Positions 10,701 to 23,400 of a DNA stretch of 64,000 nucleotides are shown in pieces. Position 1 is the first letter of the stretch. Each line of letters opens with the position of its first letter. The stretch spans positions 197,854 to 261,853 of the forward strand of contig KB304598.1 of the NCBI GenBank assembly GCA_000328365.1. Direction: 5' to 3'. The notes beneath the pieces are model-generated. The model was not told the DNA's origin and did not search any database. It saw nothing but the letters and a program-made list of their open reading frames with translations. The position numbers and the translations under genes were made by a program. The DNA comes from Capitella teleta (taxonomy: Eukaryota; Annelida; Polychaeta; Capitellidae).

Positions 10701-13700
10701 AATAATTTTAACAACCACTTTCTTGGATAGCAGCAAATCAGCGGCAACCATTCATTAGAATAGACAAACCTTTCAGATGCATCTGGAGCTCCGTGGTTCT
10801 TATCGAAGGGGTTGTAGTGGCCAGTGGCATCGCTGCAACGGTTTCCTAGGTTACCCACCGCGTGAACGTGGAAGCCGTGCTTGCTTCCATCACCTGTCGT
10901 GAACCCCGACACGGACCCCGTGATGGAGGTGGCGCCTCCTGTGATCTGCAGGAGAGAAGGAGGTTAGTGAGTCACTGGATTATACCTGTGTACTCACGTC
11001 TTGTTCGAATCTAATGGTACCCTGGATGGGACCTGTTCCGCTGTTGGCTTCTATCACACATTCGGCGGTGATCTTCTCCCCCGCGGCCTCTGGAATAAGA
11101 AATGTAAGCGGTGCATTCACAGTAACGACACACTGTACGTATGTCATAATGTCACAATCGACTACTATCCGTCCCTATTGTGGAAATGTAGCAATGAAAC
11201 TCCCCACAGCCTTTTCTGTGTACAAGGACATCAGCCAGGATATTTTTCCGGGTAGCTCTTCCTTGATCAGCACAGTTATTAGGCCTGTAGGTGTTCAAAT
11301 TACGTGTGGCATCAGCTCTTGAAATTAGGATTTATTATGCTCACAAGACCACAACAACTCGGTTAAGCAGTGTCATGAGTATAGGCTAAATTTGACCTCG
11401 TTTGTCAGTATTATATGGTATAATATGAGGTGCACTAAATGAAATCGCTGCACTATTTCTGCCATACACTCTCCCAAAAGTGCTATCATATACTTCACTT
11501 TTGAAGTAATTCTAAAATATCCTCCCTCATAAAATCCAAATGAAATGTTTATACCGATTATATCTGTTGTTCTTGTGTTCTGAAGAGGAGTCGTCAAGGA
11601 ATCCAACGCAAAGGGCACTCAAGTGAACAAGCAGTATTAGAACTTGTTTATCGTGTTTACAAGGGGGTCGATAATGGAAAAAGTTCCTGTTGGTGTATTT
11701 ATTGATCTTACCAAGGCCTTTGACTGCATAAATCATGAAATGCTAATTTTAACCCCCCCCCCTCAAAAAAAACAAAAAAAAAAAAAAAAAAAAAAAACAC
11801 AGAAATAACTTGAATACTACGAATATCAAACAACTCTTTTGCCCATATAAAAATCGAACGAACAGAAAACATTTCTCTGAATGTGAAAATTATAAATCTG
11901 AACTTGAAAATAATATTAGTACTAATGAGGTCTTGCAAGGGTCAAATCTTGGCCTTTTTTATTGCTGTGAATTACGTATAAATGATCTATAGAGTTGTGT
12001 TCTGATCATGTTCATACTCTGAATTACGCCAACGACTCTACTTAAATGTAATTGTATAATTATAATATTGCGTGGTGTGCCATTCTGAGCTATATTTGTT
12101 ATCAATGCATTGAATTTAAATTGAGGACCAACACGATCGTCCACCAAGAACGGAATTCTGTGTCTACTGGTAATTATAATCAAACATTTGAATTGTCCGA
12201 AATACAAATACCGAACTTCGTCCCTTTACGCTATTCATTAATAAAATTTAAATATTCAACCTGGGATATAGTTATATCACCATGTTCCCACCGCTTAACT
12301 AAAACGCTCTGTAGAAATCGAAATTTCACAACCGCGGAAAAATATCTTAAGAAGAGATACTTTTTGCTCAGATTTGAATGCAAATGTCTGGCAACTATAG
12401 TCTACATTTATGAACACTATCGGATTTGCTCGAAACCGTGGCATTTATCCGACGTAATTTTGGTTGCAAGCGACGGAACTGAACATCAATTCGGCGTTTT
12501 AAATCTTCGAGGAATGGATGTAAGAAGCTTTCATTCAATAGAAGCGCATCAGACGCTCTAGGTGTTTCGAGTAAAGATGGCTGATATTAAACACGGTGGG
12601 ATACTGTGCCGAATATAAATGCAAAGTAATTAACGTGGGAAAAATTTAACAGCTCACAAGCTTAAGTGATATTTTATCATATGTATAGCCAGTTATCGCG
12701 TTATTTAGCCACACATATCGTATATAGACGAAAATGAGAACGAGAATTGAGGCTCATTTTAAGAGTAAATTTCATGGTAAGACTATTTGTAGAGAAAAAA
12801 AAAAGGCACAGCATGAAAATAATATATATATAGTACTAGATGCAATTGGAAGGCAGACAGATATGCGACAAAAATATTATCTCGGTGCATATACACGCAT
12901 GCACGGTCTGATCTATCTGTTTAGTGGAACAGTGATGTCGGTGGTCTTACATTTATCCTTTTACAAAGCATTATGGTTTTAAGTAAATACCAAGTAGGAT
13001 GAGATCACAATGTGATTGTCATGACAGACAGGCCACAATTAGCCAGCCTCGCTATCCTGCAGAGAGCTGTCTTTTAGAAGAAAGAACGACCAGCCGTCCA
13101 GGTTCATCAAATAAGACGTTTTTACGGCCTCAACTTTACAACATTCGGGTTCACTTGGCAAAAATATGCCATTAAAGGTTTCTTAGTCAAGTCAGGCTCT
13201 ATAGCTATAATGTGATGCTAAAGTATATTAATATGGCTTGGGTTCAAAGGTCACCTTGACAAGGTTGTCGGATGACGCAGGTGTACCCGTTGCAAACCAT
13301 CTCCGCTCTGATTATCTGACTGCACTTAAAAAGGAATGCAGTCCACACTCAACTTTATTGTCAGCTTTTTTTTTAACAATCCCGCGTGTGCCCCTGAAAG
13401 GTTGTGGCTCACACGCCTGTAACGATCCTTTGTTCCCATTTCCCATGATTACGTAGCAGGTACGTAGAGTGCAAACCGATGTATTTTGGAAATTTGAATA
13501 CTATGTCAACAGACGAGAAACCGCCGAAGAAAAATTGGGCGACTCTCAGTCGGATTTAATCTGTGTTGTAAATGCTCTGTGAGGATGGTGGCTATGAAAA
13601 CTTCGAAATGACATCACGATTTTGAAAAAGTATTCAATTGTGGATGGATATTGTTGTAACATGATTGTTAGTTATTGCTTTTAAGATAATAATTGAAGGC

Positions 13701-15625
13701 ACGTAGAAGTTGAGTTTTTCATCCAGGGGCTAACACTGCATGAAGCATCAAAGCATCTCGAGAACTAGCACACAAAAGATTCAGCCTCTTTTCATTAAAA
13801 GGAGATGAAGATGAAGATGTTGTGGTCGGGTAGAGAGGAGGAAGATCTCGAACCAAAACAGGTGCAGCACGGTCAGATAAAATAATGAACACAGATCGAT
13901 GGAGAGAGAGGGAGGGAGAGGGAGGAATCGAGAGAACATATTAACCTATGTTAATAAATTATTGAATCAAACCTTGTTGATTTTATACGTATAACATTGA
14001 GCTTGTCCATCCCACTTAAAAATATTCTGCTGAAGCTGGTTTAGCGTAAAGCTGTTTGATATAATATCATTTGCAGCTTGTAACCGCTCAAATCCATCGA
14101 GATCAAACAGATAAGATAAATTTTGATCTTTATCTAGTATCTTGATCTTTATCTAGTTACATAACCGTTTACATTTGATTCCTGATATATTGGATTTCAC
14201 TTAAATTCACTCATTGGAGTTTGTAGACGATCGAACAATGACGTCACAACGATTACTTCTGCTCACATCAACAGTTGATACAATTATGATATTTAGCGAA
14301 ACTCATAATAACTAAAGATTCTTAAGAAACTCACAAGACCGATTCAGACAGCATATAAGTGATAAAAAAACCTCGGTTTAACCGAATTGAATAGGTGCAC
14401 AGGAGATGAAAACATAAATATTATGCTTCGATGACGCCTCAAGCTGTGTATAATTTGATACATTCATGAAAGCGAACCACTCGACGGCCAAAGGACTTTT
14501 GATGAAGTGGTCATTTGCATGATGAAGAGGTAGTCAGAAGTTCACCGATTAAATTGACCTCCAGTTATATGCTAAACTTCAGAGTGCTGGTGCAAAGAGA
14601 AGTTATTGTAAGATTGTGACAATACAGAGCAAGATGCTTTTCATATCGATGCATTAATTATGAGTGAGTAGGCCTAATTATGACGAATGACACACGACCC
14701 CAACGAGCAATTAGCCAAAATGGTCACCTTGGTAACCCGCGCTGATGCATCTTACATAATCAAATGTATCCTAATACTCTAATTGCGTGATTTTCATAAA
14801 CATGAATTGATTCTTGTGTCAATCCTTTTACGTGCTATGAGAGGATTACACGGTTTGTATATCTCTTGAATGAGCTCCATTAAAGGCATTAACTCAAAAT
14901 CGTAACACTCCAGAACATACACTCAGTTTACACACTTTTTATGGTCATTGAATATGGAAAAAAAAGTGTGCCGCGAGGAGGCGCATACCCTAACTATTCT
15001 TCAGTTTATGGCGTCACAGGAGTAAGTTTGATGACATACTAGTAATATATCATGATTTTACGACGGCGTTATGTAACAGACGACGCCATATATGGAGCTC
15101 CTGTTTCCTATTTCTTATTATTTAATGAATAGTTTAATAAATATAAGAAGTACTCAGAAGGAAGGATCCAGTTTGGCTTTTATTCAAGGCCAGAGCAGCC
15201 TTCTATGCTCCAATAACCATTCCGTCATTTTTAAAGAGAGCCTTTATTGTTGATAAGTAACATATAAAATATGTACTAGTATTATGCAATATCCATGCAC
15301 TATAAGCCTACGTTTACTCGTGAAAAACAATAGCCCTGTGTTGTGGTTCATTCCGATTAAAGTCCACTGCATCTATCTTGTTTTGCACTCGAGTTTGTCG
15401 TTTCAGTATGACGAGCAACAACATTTTTGTAATACCTCATGCAGGTCATAAAAACAAAAGCTGGAAAATCCTGGTTAAAAGGAAAGTAACACTGCATTCG
15501 CAATACAATCACAAAGTGTAGGGCAAAAAGCGGTTTTAAAAACAGCGCCGCATGTTGAATGATGTTATATTGATATACTCACGGCAAACGACTCCGAGCA
15601 CAAATACAGACAACAATGCCAGCAT
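7797..15625 (-). CDS. Two-domain Cu/Zn superoxide dismutase, secreted, probably GPI-anchored
   Basis: Nine coding exons, phases consistent: 15625-15583, 11089-10998, 10945-10770, 10694-10577, 8813-8708, 8653-8565, 8508-8330, 8158-8041, 7985-7797; 369 residues. The signal peptide is [16 protein letters not shown] domain 1 covers about 20-176 and domain 2 about 181-339. By alignment with SOD1 all ligands are present. Domain 1 has Cu H71, H73, H145, bridging H88, and Zn H96, H105, D108; domain 2 has Cu H235, H237, H309, bridging H252, and Zn H260, H269, D272. The catalytic Arg is R168/R332 and the disulfides are C82-C171 and C246-C335. The C-terminus ([11 protein letters not shown], then [11 protein letters not shown]) resembles a GPI signal. 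It should convert extracellular superoxide to peroxide at the cell surface. Introns of 52-75 bp alternate with 171, 1763 and 4493 bp. Confidence 0.9.
9384..9421. repeat. 38-bp perfect palindrome
   Basis: GTTGAAAGGAGAACATAAT followed directly by its exact reverse complement, in SOD intron 5. A partial direct copy of the left arm lies just before it (9360-9383), and ctttacggt / accgtaaag flank the set as an outer inverted repeat. Confidence 0.9.
9436..9488. repeat. Inverted repeat, 24-bp arms and 5-nt loop
   Basis: TGCCAATTTCTCTCAAAATG... is mirrored exactly by ...CATTTTGAGAGAAATTGGCA, separated by catta. It starts 15 bp after the palindrome at 9384-9421. Probably a decayed or compact foldback element; the transcript would form a strong hairpin. 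Confidence 0.9.
9998..10551. repeat. Unclassified interspersed repeat, copy 1
   Basis: Nearly identical to 36340-36847. The copies end together at ctccctccctttaaag; here that is 26 bp from SOD exon 4. This copy is 46 bp longer because a segment is tandemly duplicated (10245-10290 and 10291-10336). It contains a CCAAT box (10044-10048), a TATA-like ataaaagg (about 10070) and GCGCATGCG (10103-10111), in promoter-like order. I see no long open frame or terminal repeats, so the class is unknown. Its left end was judged only by where copy 2 meets the assembly gap and may lie further left. Confidence 0.8.
11641..12060 (+). mobile_element. Degenerate LINE reverse-transcriptase fragment
   Basis: Frame-shifted remains read in order: [18 protein letters not shown] (RT motif A), then [20 protein letters not shown] (compare GVPQGSILGPLLFLIYINDL), then NYANDSTYLNV (compare YADDTTLF). 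A C/A homopolymer block at 11752-11800 interrupts it. It belongs to the CR1/Jockey type of non-LTR elements, is 5' and 3' truncated and old, and lies in SOD intron 1. Confidence 0.75.
12061..15582. other. Remainder of SOD intron 1
   Basis: No exon or gene recognised. A 169-codon open frame (12052-12561) starts inside the LINE remnant and resembles nothing I know. A short GA-rich run (gagagagagggagggagagg) lies near 13902-13924. Confidence 0.5.
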
Positions 15626-15678
15626 TCTGACTTGAGAGGAATATCCGGTGATCTGAGCTCCGTACTCACTCAGCGCTC

Positions 15679-15685
15679 TTTAATA
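15679..15685 (-). promoter_or_regulatory. TATA-like box of the SOD gene
   Basis: TATTAAA on the minus strand, 54 nt upstream of the SOD start codon. The position fits a core promoter with a short 5' leader; this is inference from motif and spacing. Confidence 0.4.
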
Positions 15686-16140
15686 GGATCGAGCACTGCA
15701 TTTGACCCACATAGAACGCTTCTCACTAGGGATGGGTGCTATATCCGATTCTCGAACTCGGTAGTTTATCTCCAGGCAGATGCAAATTGGAAGCCAATAT
15801 CTGGGCTCTAATTTCGTCGGTTCTTCTGGCTTCTCGTGGCTGTTGCTGCACTCAGTGGCCCCGAGCAATGATTTGCTAATCTCAGTGTTGCTCACCGAGT
15901 GTGGTATTGATTTAGTTGATCTCACGGTCATCTGTTGCTGTTCCCGTACAAAGGTAAACATGATTGCGTAATCTGTCAAGGTCCATTATCAAACGCATTT
16001 CAATTACGAATTCGCATACCTCAAGTGATTAATATAATACAATGGATAGCAAAGCGATGTGATAGAGATGGTGTGCATGTGGCTCTATCGACAGAAGGTG
16101 TGCTAATCACGTATTTAAACTACAGAAGATATCGATTCGA

Positions 16141-16563
16141 TTGATATCGAAATCTAAATACAATGCCCATACTGATCCTATTTTAAAGCACTTAAGCTCT
16201 AGAAACTTCAAGACATTCGCACTAATCAAGAGCTTGTATTCTTCTATAAATTTATTAAAAATATCTGCCCTGCTATTTTTACGAAAACTATATTTCCTTC
16301 ATGGAATCAATTACCATGATTATGGTTCTCGTAATCATACTAAATTGCTCGTCCCTCGCTTTCGGCATGCATACTTTTGGCAAAATCTCCATTATTCAAT
16401 CACTTCAACTATAAATAACTCATCACCAAATGTTCCCAATAAAATATTTACCCATTCGTTAAAATATTTTAGCCAATATATTAAAATAATGCAAATCAAT
16501 AATTATCTTGAAAGATGTACGGTGCCTAATTGCTACATCTGTAATAATAATAACAATATCTGA
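16141..16563 (+). mobile_element. LINE 3'-terminal coding fragment (5'-truncated)
   Basis: 140 codons start at SKYNAHTDPILKH and end near CTVPNCYICNNNNN, paralogous to the C-terminus of the LINE at 35.7-36.3 kb (SKYNAHTEPLFKQ ... CLIENCYVCNN). Only the segment after the reverse-transcriptase core remains, as expected for 5' truncation during target-primed insertion. Same CR1/Jockey-type family, but a diverged copy. Confidence 0.75.
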
Positions 16564-16699
16564 TTTCCGATTATTATTTTTACCCTTTTGGTTTATTACT
16601 GTTGTTGCTTGGATAGTTATGTTTTTTATATTGTGATTCATTTGACATATGCTAAAATTATTTCATTACATGAATTTTCTTACTTTATTGTTACAATTT

Positions 16700-16830
16700 T
16701 TCTATGGTGGTATGCAGGATAAAGAACCCTTGGAATTTATCGATAAAAGTAGGGGAAAACCCCGGTCCCGGGCCTTCTGTTCTGGCGCCCGTATCACCCG
16801 AATGGGTTGGGTGGAGCCATAAAACCCCAT
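16700..16830 (+). other. 2A-like motif remnant downstream of the LINE fragment
   Basis: In one frame the sequence reads IKVGENPGPGPS, close to the 2A ribosome-skipping consensus DxExNPGP but without its first Asp and its Glu. 2A-like sequences are known at the N-terminus of some invertebrate non-LTR retrotransposons, so this may be a scrap of another LINE. It could also be coincidence. Confidence 0.3.
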
Positions 16831-17430
16831 ATCACTCAGTCACTTACTCACAATTTTTCTCTTTTTCGTTTTTCATTTGTTCATTTTGGTTATAATTATG
16901 TGTTTCAGTTCTCTTTTCGCCTTTATCTTGTTTTTTTTTTTTATATCTTTTTTTCTTTATTTTTAATTTTCTTTCGGGTGGCTGCCGTATCTATTCACTG
17001 TTTACTCTTTTCTTTGCTTTTTTTTACCACAATAATTTTTTGTCTGTCTGTCTGTACCGTCCAATTAGAACACACGTGTAGACATACTATTTTAAGGTGC
17101 ACTTGATTCATATAAACAAATATATATTTCCGGACAGAGTAAATCGATTTGTGAGCAAACACGACGCGGTGCAGAAAACCAGAGAGCATGGTGAATGCAT
17201 CGGATTTGCTGGACGATATGGACATTGAACTCAACCTAATTGTTTCCTATATATAGCACGCGCCGACATGCCTCAGTGGACATTTTGCAAACGAGAATAC
17301 GAATTTCGACCAAGATACAGCCACTTTTCAGTGCAGTATAGGTTCAAGCAGGGGCTACTGCTCACGAGCAGTATTTCGATGGCTGCAATCGAGAATTCGG
17401 GCATGAGCCTCAACAGATTCAGACCAGGTT

Positions 17431-17433
17431 TCA

Positions 17434-17462
<29 letters not shown>
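17431..17462. repeat. Poly-A run (about 30 A)
   Basis: Homopolymer following about 170 bp of unrecognised sequence; it may be the tail of an unidentified retroposed copy. Confidence 0.6.
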
Positions 17463-17464
<2 letters not shown>

Positions 17465-17700
17465 TTCACTTTTCGAATCTCGGGAGATCCGTTATTTCGA
17501 AGTAACCTTTCCAACTCTAATCTTTAGACCTATAATAAATCCGGTTGGCTTATCGTCATTCGATGTGTAATAATCATTAAAACGCCATGCCGCGCGGATC
17601 ACTTGTACTTAACGCCTTGAAAATGAATCGGTGCAGACACCTATTGTAAAAGGATAAATAATCATAAATAAATGTATTCGTAATAGCTCACAAGGAGATT

Positions 17701-17935
17701 TTTTTTTTTTTTTTTTTTTTTTTTACAATGGACGAAATTTGACGCAGCCATGAATTCCTCCACCGTCCGTCGCCACAGTGTAGCACCAAGAGTGCCGTTA
17801 CCTTCCGGCAGGTAAGCAGAGTGTCATACCCAAGGACACAAGGTTGGTGGCTGACTTCGCACACCGAGCGGCCAGGGACAAATCTTTCGAGGCGAGCACA
17901 CCAACTACTCGGCCAGCACCACTCTCCTTTTAGAC
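17701..17935 (-). mobile_element. tRNA-derived SINE-like retroposon with poly-A tail
   Basis: On the minus strand the element begins near 17935 with TGGCCGAGTAGTTGG, matching the A box of Leu/Ser-type tRNAs. A weaker B-box-like GGTGTGCGAAGTC follows, then about 150 bp of body, and a 24-base poly-A tail (plus-strand T run at 17701-17724). A-box, B-box and tail order are typical of tRNA SINEs. No clear target-site duplication was seen. Confidence 0.55.
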
Positions 17936-18614
17936 TGAAAAACAAAAAAACAAGAAAACAAAAACAAAACACTTTCCTTGAAAAAACAACACAAAAAAAG
18001 CGAAACGAAACGGAACGAAACAAAAGAGGAAAGACAAGTACATGTAATCCAATATTACGTGCACCGCTCGGTACATCTACGCTAACCCACTATCTGTTTA
18101 CCCTATTCGACCTAATTGATTTAAGTGCTCACGGGGCGTTAATTCGTAACCTAAATCCTTCGAAATACAAAACAATAAAATTGATATAACTGGCTGCCGA
18201 TGAGAAGGCGAGGACTAAGAGTTTTCTCTTCATATCGATAAACCCCAAGGGTTCTATATTTACACTACCATGGACAGAAACACACAGCGCCCGACCGTGC
18301 AATTCAGTTCGGCCACCCGGTTGAGTAGTATTTAAACAAGAGTCACAATTATTAACAATTCACAACCACTCAAAGGAACCTTGACCTTACGTGGCCGGCA
18401 TCGGATTTCAGTTAAGCCGTCTCAGTGGGTCAAACCGAGTGAGATTTACTTAGCACGCTCTTATTGAGGTCACAGGGGCCAATGCAATGCAGGGTGTTGT
18501 GTTCCAGTTCCTCCTATTATTTTGTTGTTGTTATTGTTTGTTTCATTTCATTTTCTGTATTACGTAAACTATATATTATCCAGTAGGCAGTCAGTCGTAT
18601 TGTGTTTACTAGTA

Positions 18615-18740
<126 letters not shown>

Positions 18741-19964
18741 TTGTGATGGATACATTAACATATTATGAATGTGATGGGTTTTGACCAAAAAATAAATAAC
18801 CAAAAGTGTCGGTTTTCATGGCCATTTTTTTTACTGCAGATAGCGATAGCTTGGACATTTGCATGATGCAATTAATGCTCTCTACACTCCACATAAGGCC
18901 TGCATCTTGCCTTATTAGAGTCAATCTTACCCGAAGAGTCGATTCTGAAATCACAATGTTGTAATTCGTTATGTGTATCGATTTTAATGCTCTTTATGTT
19001 GAAGATAAAACTCCCTCGCTTGCTTTCAATCTGCTGGCACATGTCTACTCTCATTTCTAGCAATTAACACAAAAAAGAATATTTCACTGCAAGACGGCGA
19101 AATAATTGCCCCAATTCGATCAGCATGAGCTGACATTCAGAATTTCATATAACACCAACCATCATCCAGATTATTCGATTGAACTTGATTGAAACTCATG
19201 CGGTGGCATATGTCTTCATTGCTTCATTAATTGCACAACTGCATGTAATCTTCAAGGACTTGGTGTAGTAACTCTCTATGCCATTATGATAACACCTGGA
19301 TGACCGTATTTTGTGAGGCTGTAGCAGATCTCTGTTATATGTACATACATACGTTATGAACTAGTATAACTCCGAAATGTCACACTGTTCATTCACCCAG
19401 CGACTTATGACCTTTGCAGGAAATGACCCAATTTCCTGCCATCTAATTGGTCAATGTGAGTTATGCTGTAATGGTGCTGATGACGAAATTGAAGCTACCC
19501 AAATGAGACACACGGAAAAAAGATATTTACGATACAAAGGTAAATGCAATTAATATGGGATACTAATAAGGAACGTTTACCATATGAAACATCGGAATGG
19601 GCTTTTGCAAATGAACAAAAACAACAAATTAAAATCATAGTTTATTCATTGGGTGATATACAACATTTCATATACAACCAAAGAGGAGAAACTACTGCTG
19701 CACAGTCACAAATAATTGTACATTTACTATCATTATACCATCACTTAGTGCAGTCAACACTCTATGTGCAGAATTGCGTATAAAAATAATTATTTCACCA
19801 TACATTATTTACATGTATTTACGTTTATGTCATATAATTATAATGCTCAGTTGCTATGGTAAGAATAAATTATGTGTTTTTTTTTTATCACAGCTTCATA
19901 CTATAATCAACCATGCTCTATTTTTCTTGTACTTAGTCTTTATCAGAACATTTGCAAAAAATAC

Positions 19965-20109
19965 ACACGGCCCTGTAATGTGGATGACTCTATACATGGC
20001 CCTATAATGTGGATGACCCAATACACGGCCCTGTAATGTGGATGACCCAATACACGGCCCTATAATGTGGATGACCCAATACACGGCTCTGTAATGTGAA
20101 TGACCCGAT
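19965..20109. repeat. 29-bp minisatellite, five copies
   Basis: Unit begins acacggccctgtaatgtgg and ends atgacccaat, with few substitutions between copies. It lies about 390 bp beyond the THSD7-like stop codon, probably in or near that gene's 3' untranslated region. Confidence 0.9.
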
Positions 20110-20496
20110 CGTGAGGATGGGTCATCAAATGACGGAATAAACACCGAACTAGCTACGCGGGGGTGTAATGAAAAAGTTCATCCACATAATATAGAATTTG
20201 GTGCTTTTGAAGTACGATAAATAAATAATACTATCAATACTCATAAATGAAAACTGATGAGATTCAATCGTGGATAATTAACAGGACAACGTAGACATGG
20301 CAAGTGCAGCAGTTTGCATTTGCCTGAAATAATATATCAACCAGATGAAATGGAGCTCACAGAATCAAGAGTTAAGAATACACGACACCATTTCCATTGC
20401 AGACAGATGACACAGACACTCTAGCACCATGACCATCAGAATACACCATATGTACATCGTAACTTATTAACAACCAAGTTGGCCGAGGAGGAGGCA

Positions 20497-23400
20497 TCAG
20501 GATATGTCAATTTGTGTCGTGGGGTAGTTGTTCTCTCGTCGGTTCATCAGGGCCACTTCGCTTTGATGTTTTCCAACCGCATTTTGCTGCTGACCAACAG
20601 ACGTTGTTGCCGAACTGACGTTGCGAGGCGATCGGTCTTCTCTTGTTTTCCTGGGGTAAGAGAAAGAGAAAGAGAGGGTGAGTAGTGGGCGAGAGATGAG
20701 AAGAAAGAGGAGAAGGGCAAAATAACAATGATAAGGGTATATTCAGAAGATGAGGACTTACCAAACGGTGTACAACGCAATGCCGACGAAAATGATGAAA
20801 GCAGAACCAGCCGCGATCACCGCGTACATCCAGAAATTGCTTCGGCCATCTTCTGATCAAGAAATACAATATGGATTAAACACATGTAACTACGCTTCTG
20901 AAATAATCGACAGATAACATTTTTCACAAACAAAAACAAAGGTGGGGCGACAGATAGGCCTTCAATGCCACCCGAGATTCAAGTCGGCGACCTCTGTGTT
21001 CTGAGAGAAACACATCGGAGTAGAAACGCCCACAATTCGGGAGACCCCGGTTGCAACCCAGAATGGAACAAATTGCGTATTTGTATTCCGGGATCTGAAC
21101 CTCGGCCCTCTTTTATAGAAACTAGATTCACGTGTGACCCTACGGACCCTCTTACGACCCTCGCCTGATTGCATCCAAACCATTGCTCACAGGGCGATCG
21201 ATATACACCGATACTTATGGATGCTTAAACATGGTGCTAGTCTGCATGAATAAAAATACATACTATCATTCTCTGCAAATGGTCAGAAATAGCCTGTAGA
21301 TCCATGCCTCTTCCAATTTGATCTCAAGAAGGCTGCAATTTGTGTTCAAATGGTCCATATATTTTTCACGTAACTTAAGGCCTTTATATACCACTTTATA
21401 TACCACGGTATTTGTTCCTGATAACAAAAACGCCAACCCCAAACGGTTAATTAATTGGTTAAATCATTAAAGCGCAGATACAAAAATCATAGCATTGTTT
21501 TATCAGGATAGTCATGCCATACTCGTACCAACGGCAACTGCATCCTGAAACACACCTTGATAGTAGAGCGCCTGGTTCTCTGAGTCTGCGTCAATGGTGG
21601 AGTCGGTTCTGTTGTGCGTGATCGTCATCCTGGTGCAGCTGAGTAGGGTGTCGTGATTATCACTCCACTTCTCGGTGAATCCTCGTTCACATGAACAGTG
21701 ATTCACATCCATGCAATATGAGTGCTCCGCTTTGCACCTTGGTCGACACAGCTTCGTGGTTTTCGGTCGATCTTCAGGTTTGCAGGCACCTGTAATTGGG
21801 ATGAGTATTCTCCCATTAAGAAGGGTATATAATGTGATGAGGTGGGGCTATTGAGGTTCTGTCTGGTTTTTGATTATTTAGGCTGCGCTGTGAGCAAATG
21901 CGGATGTAATATTTCACCACCTTCATCAATATAACAGTTTTCTGTTATGATGGCACTCAACCTTTCTCAATCGATACACACAGATTCGACCAACTTATAC
22001 ATGCAGCATTATCTGCATTTAGACTACGTATTAAGATACATCTGTGAATAGGGAATGCAGTCTGTGTGTATGGCAGATTGAGACCTTCCACAACATAATT
22101 CAGTCAACAGATTCTCTGCCCTAAGATGGAGCACCCACGTGTCGAGACGGATGAACGCCACTCCATTACATTTGGCCCCTTGATAGATGCAAGCATTCAA
22201 AACTTGAATTTCTGCAGAGTGCTGAACAGAGCCACCCACTCCTCTCCCCTTCCCAATTGAAACCAACAATCTAACGAGCACGCCTCCAGTGACGTCAATT
22301 TCGGAGGTGCTAATATAGAATTAAGAAGGATTCACGTGTTCTGACTGAGCTGAGAATGAAACCTTAATCAAAGGAGTATCCCATTTTTATATAACAGTTA
22401 TCAGGGTTTCCATTGAGGACCCAAAGAATGCAAGATATGTGCTCATGGTAATCCAAAACGCCATAGTATAGACCTCAACTAGTTAACGGATTATGTGACG
22501 AGCCTCATACATTTAGATACAACTGTGCTGTATTCTTAGATGAATAATAAGATTGTAATTTGTAGTAGATAAACTTAGATAGCAAGGTATAGAGCGGATA
22601 TATAACTGTTGATTAAAAGCCGGTGAGTATCAGAGAGACCTGTGTATAATATACATACACAGGATAAACCTATTCTGGAAGATTCTTGGAAATGGCTAGA
22701 GGATGATAGTCGAGAGGATGGGTCACTTTGTAATTGTAAGCATAATAATTACAGTTGATAATATTTCTCCCACAAAAAAATGTATAGCAATTGATTATTT
22801 CGGGACGGTGTTTTCGCCTTGCAATATTATTGTAACATGCATTGTAAAACGGTATCAATCAAATTACCATGGCAACCTGCATCAATCATATGCACCATGA
22901 TTATAAAGGAGTCTGATTTGCTATATCGGGTGGCCTAGAATTAACAGTGCCCTCTGAAGCACCGATTCAACGCAAAATTGAGTTTCTCTCTTTTGCAAAG
23001 ATCACTCGGAGCAATAAAGAGCTGTTTTGAAAGAAGCGATGTCGGAAGCCCTTGACAAGCGGGCTTCTTAAGTTGGATGTGTAGAAGAGATGCATGATTG
23101 CTATGTGAAAGTGGCGTCCTAAAGTTTATACCTGGACGTGAATCAATGATCTACCAGTTGTCTAGCTGCAGTTCACTTATTGCCAAATATATTAACGATC
23201 GGAGTGATGAATTGGAACTGCGCATGCGTGGATCAGCATATTCCATGAATAACAAAGTTCTCCGACTAACCTCACTGATTAACTGATGGACGTGACATTA
23301 TATAGTGATATTAACCTCCTCACCGCAACCGAGTCTCAATCCTGCGATGTCATGAGTTATATTTAATAGCATAATCATATGCACATCACAACAAGGCACA

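Noticed and set aside
12052-12561. 169-codon plus-strand frame
   Set aside because: AT-rich, begins inside a decayed LINE and matches no family I know.
17688-18023. 111-codon minus-strand Cys/Trp-rich frame
   Set aside because: Runs through the SINE and its poly-A tail; not a thrombospondin repeat despite the cysteines.
21085-21110. B-box-like ggttcagatccc on the minus strand
   Set aside because: No matching A box or acceptor stem at a suitable distance; at most a decayed SINE.
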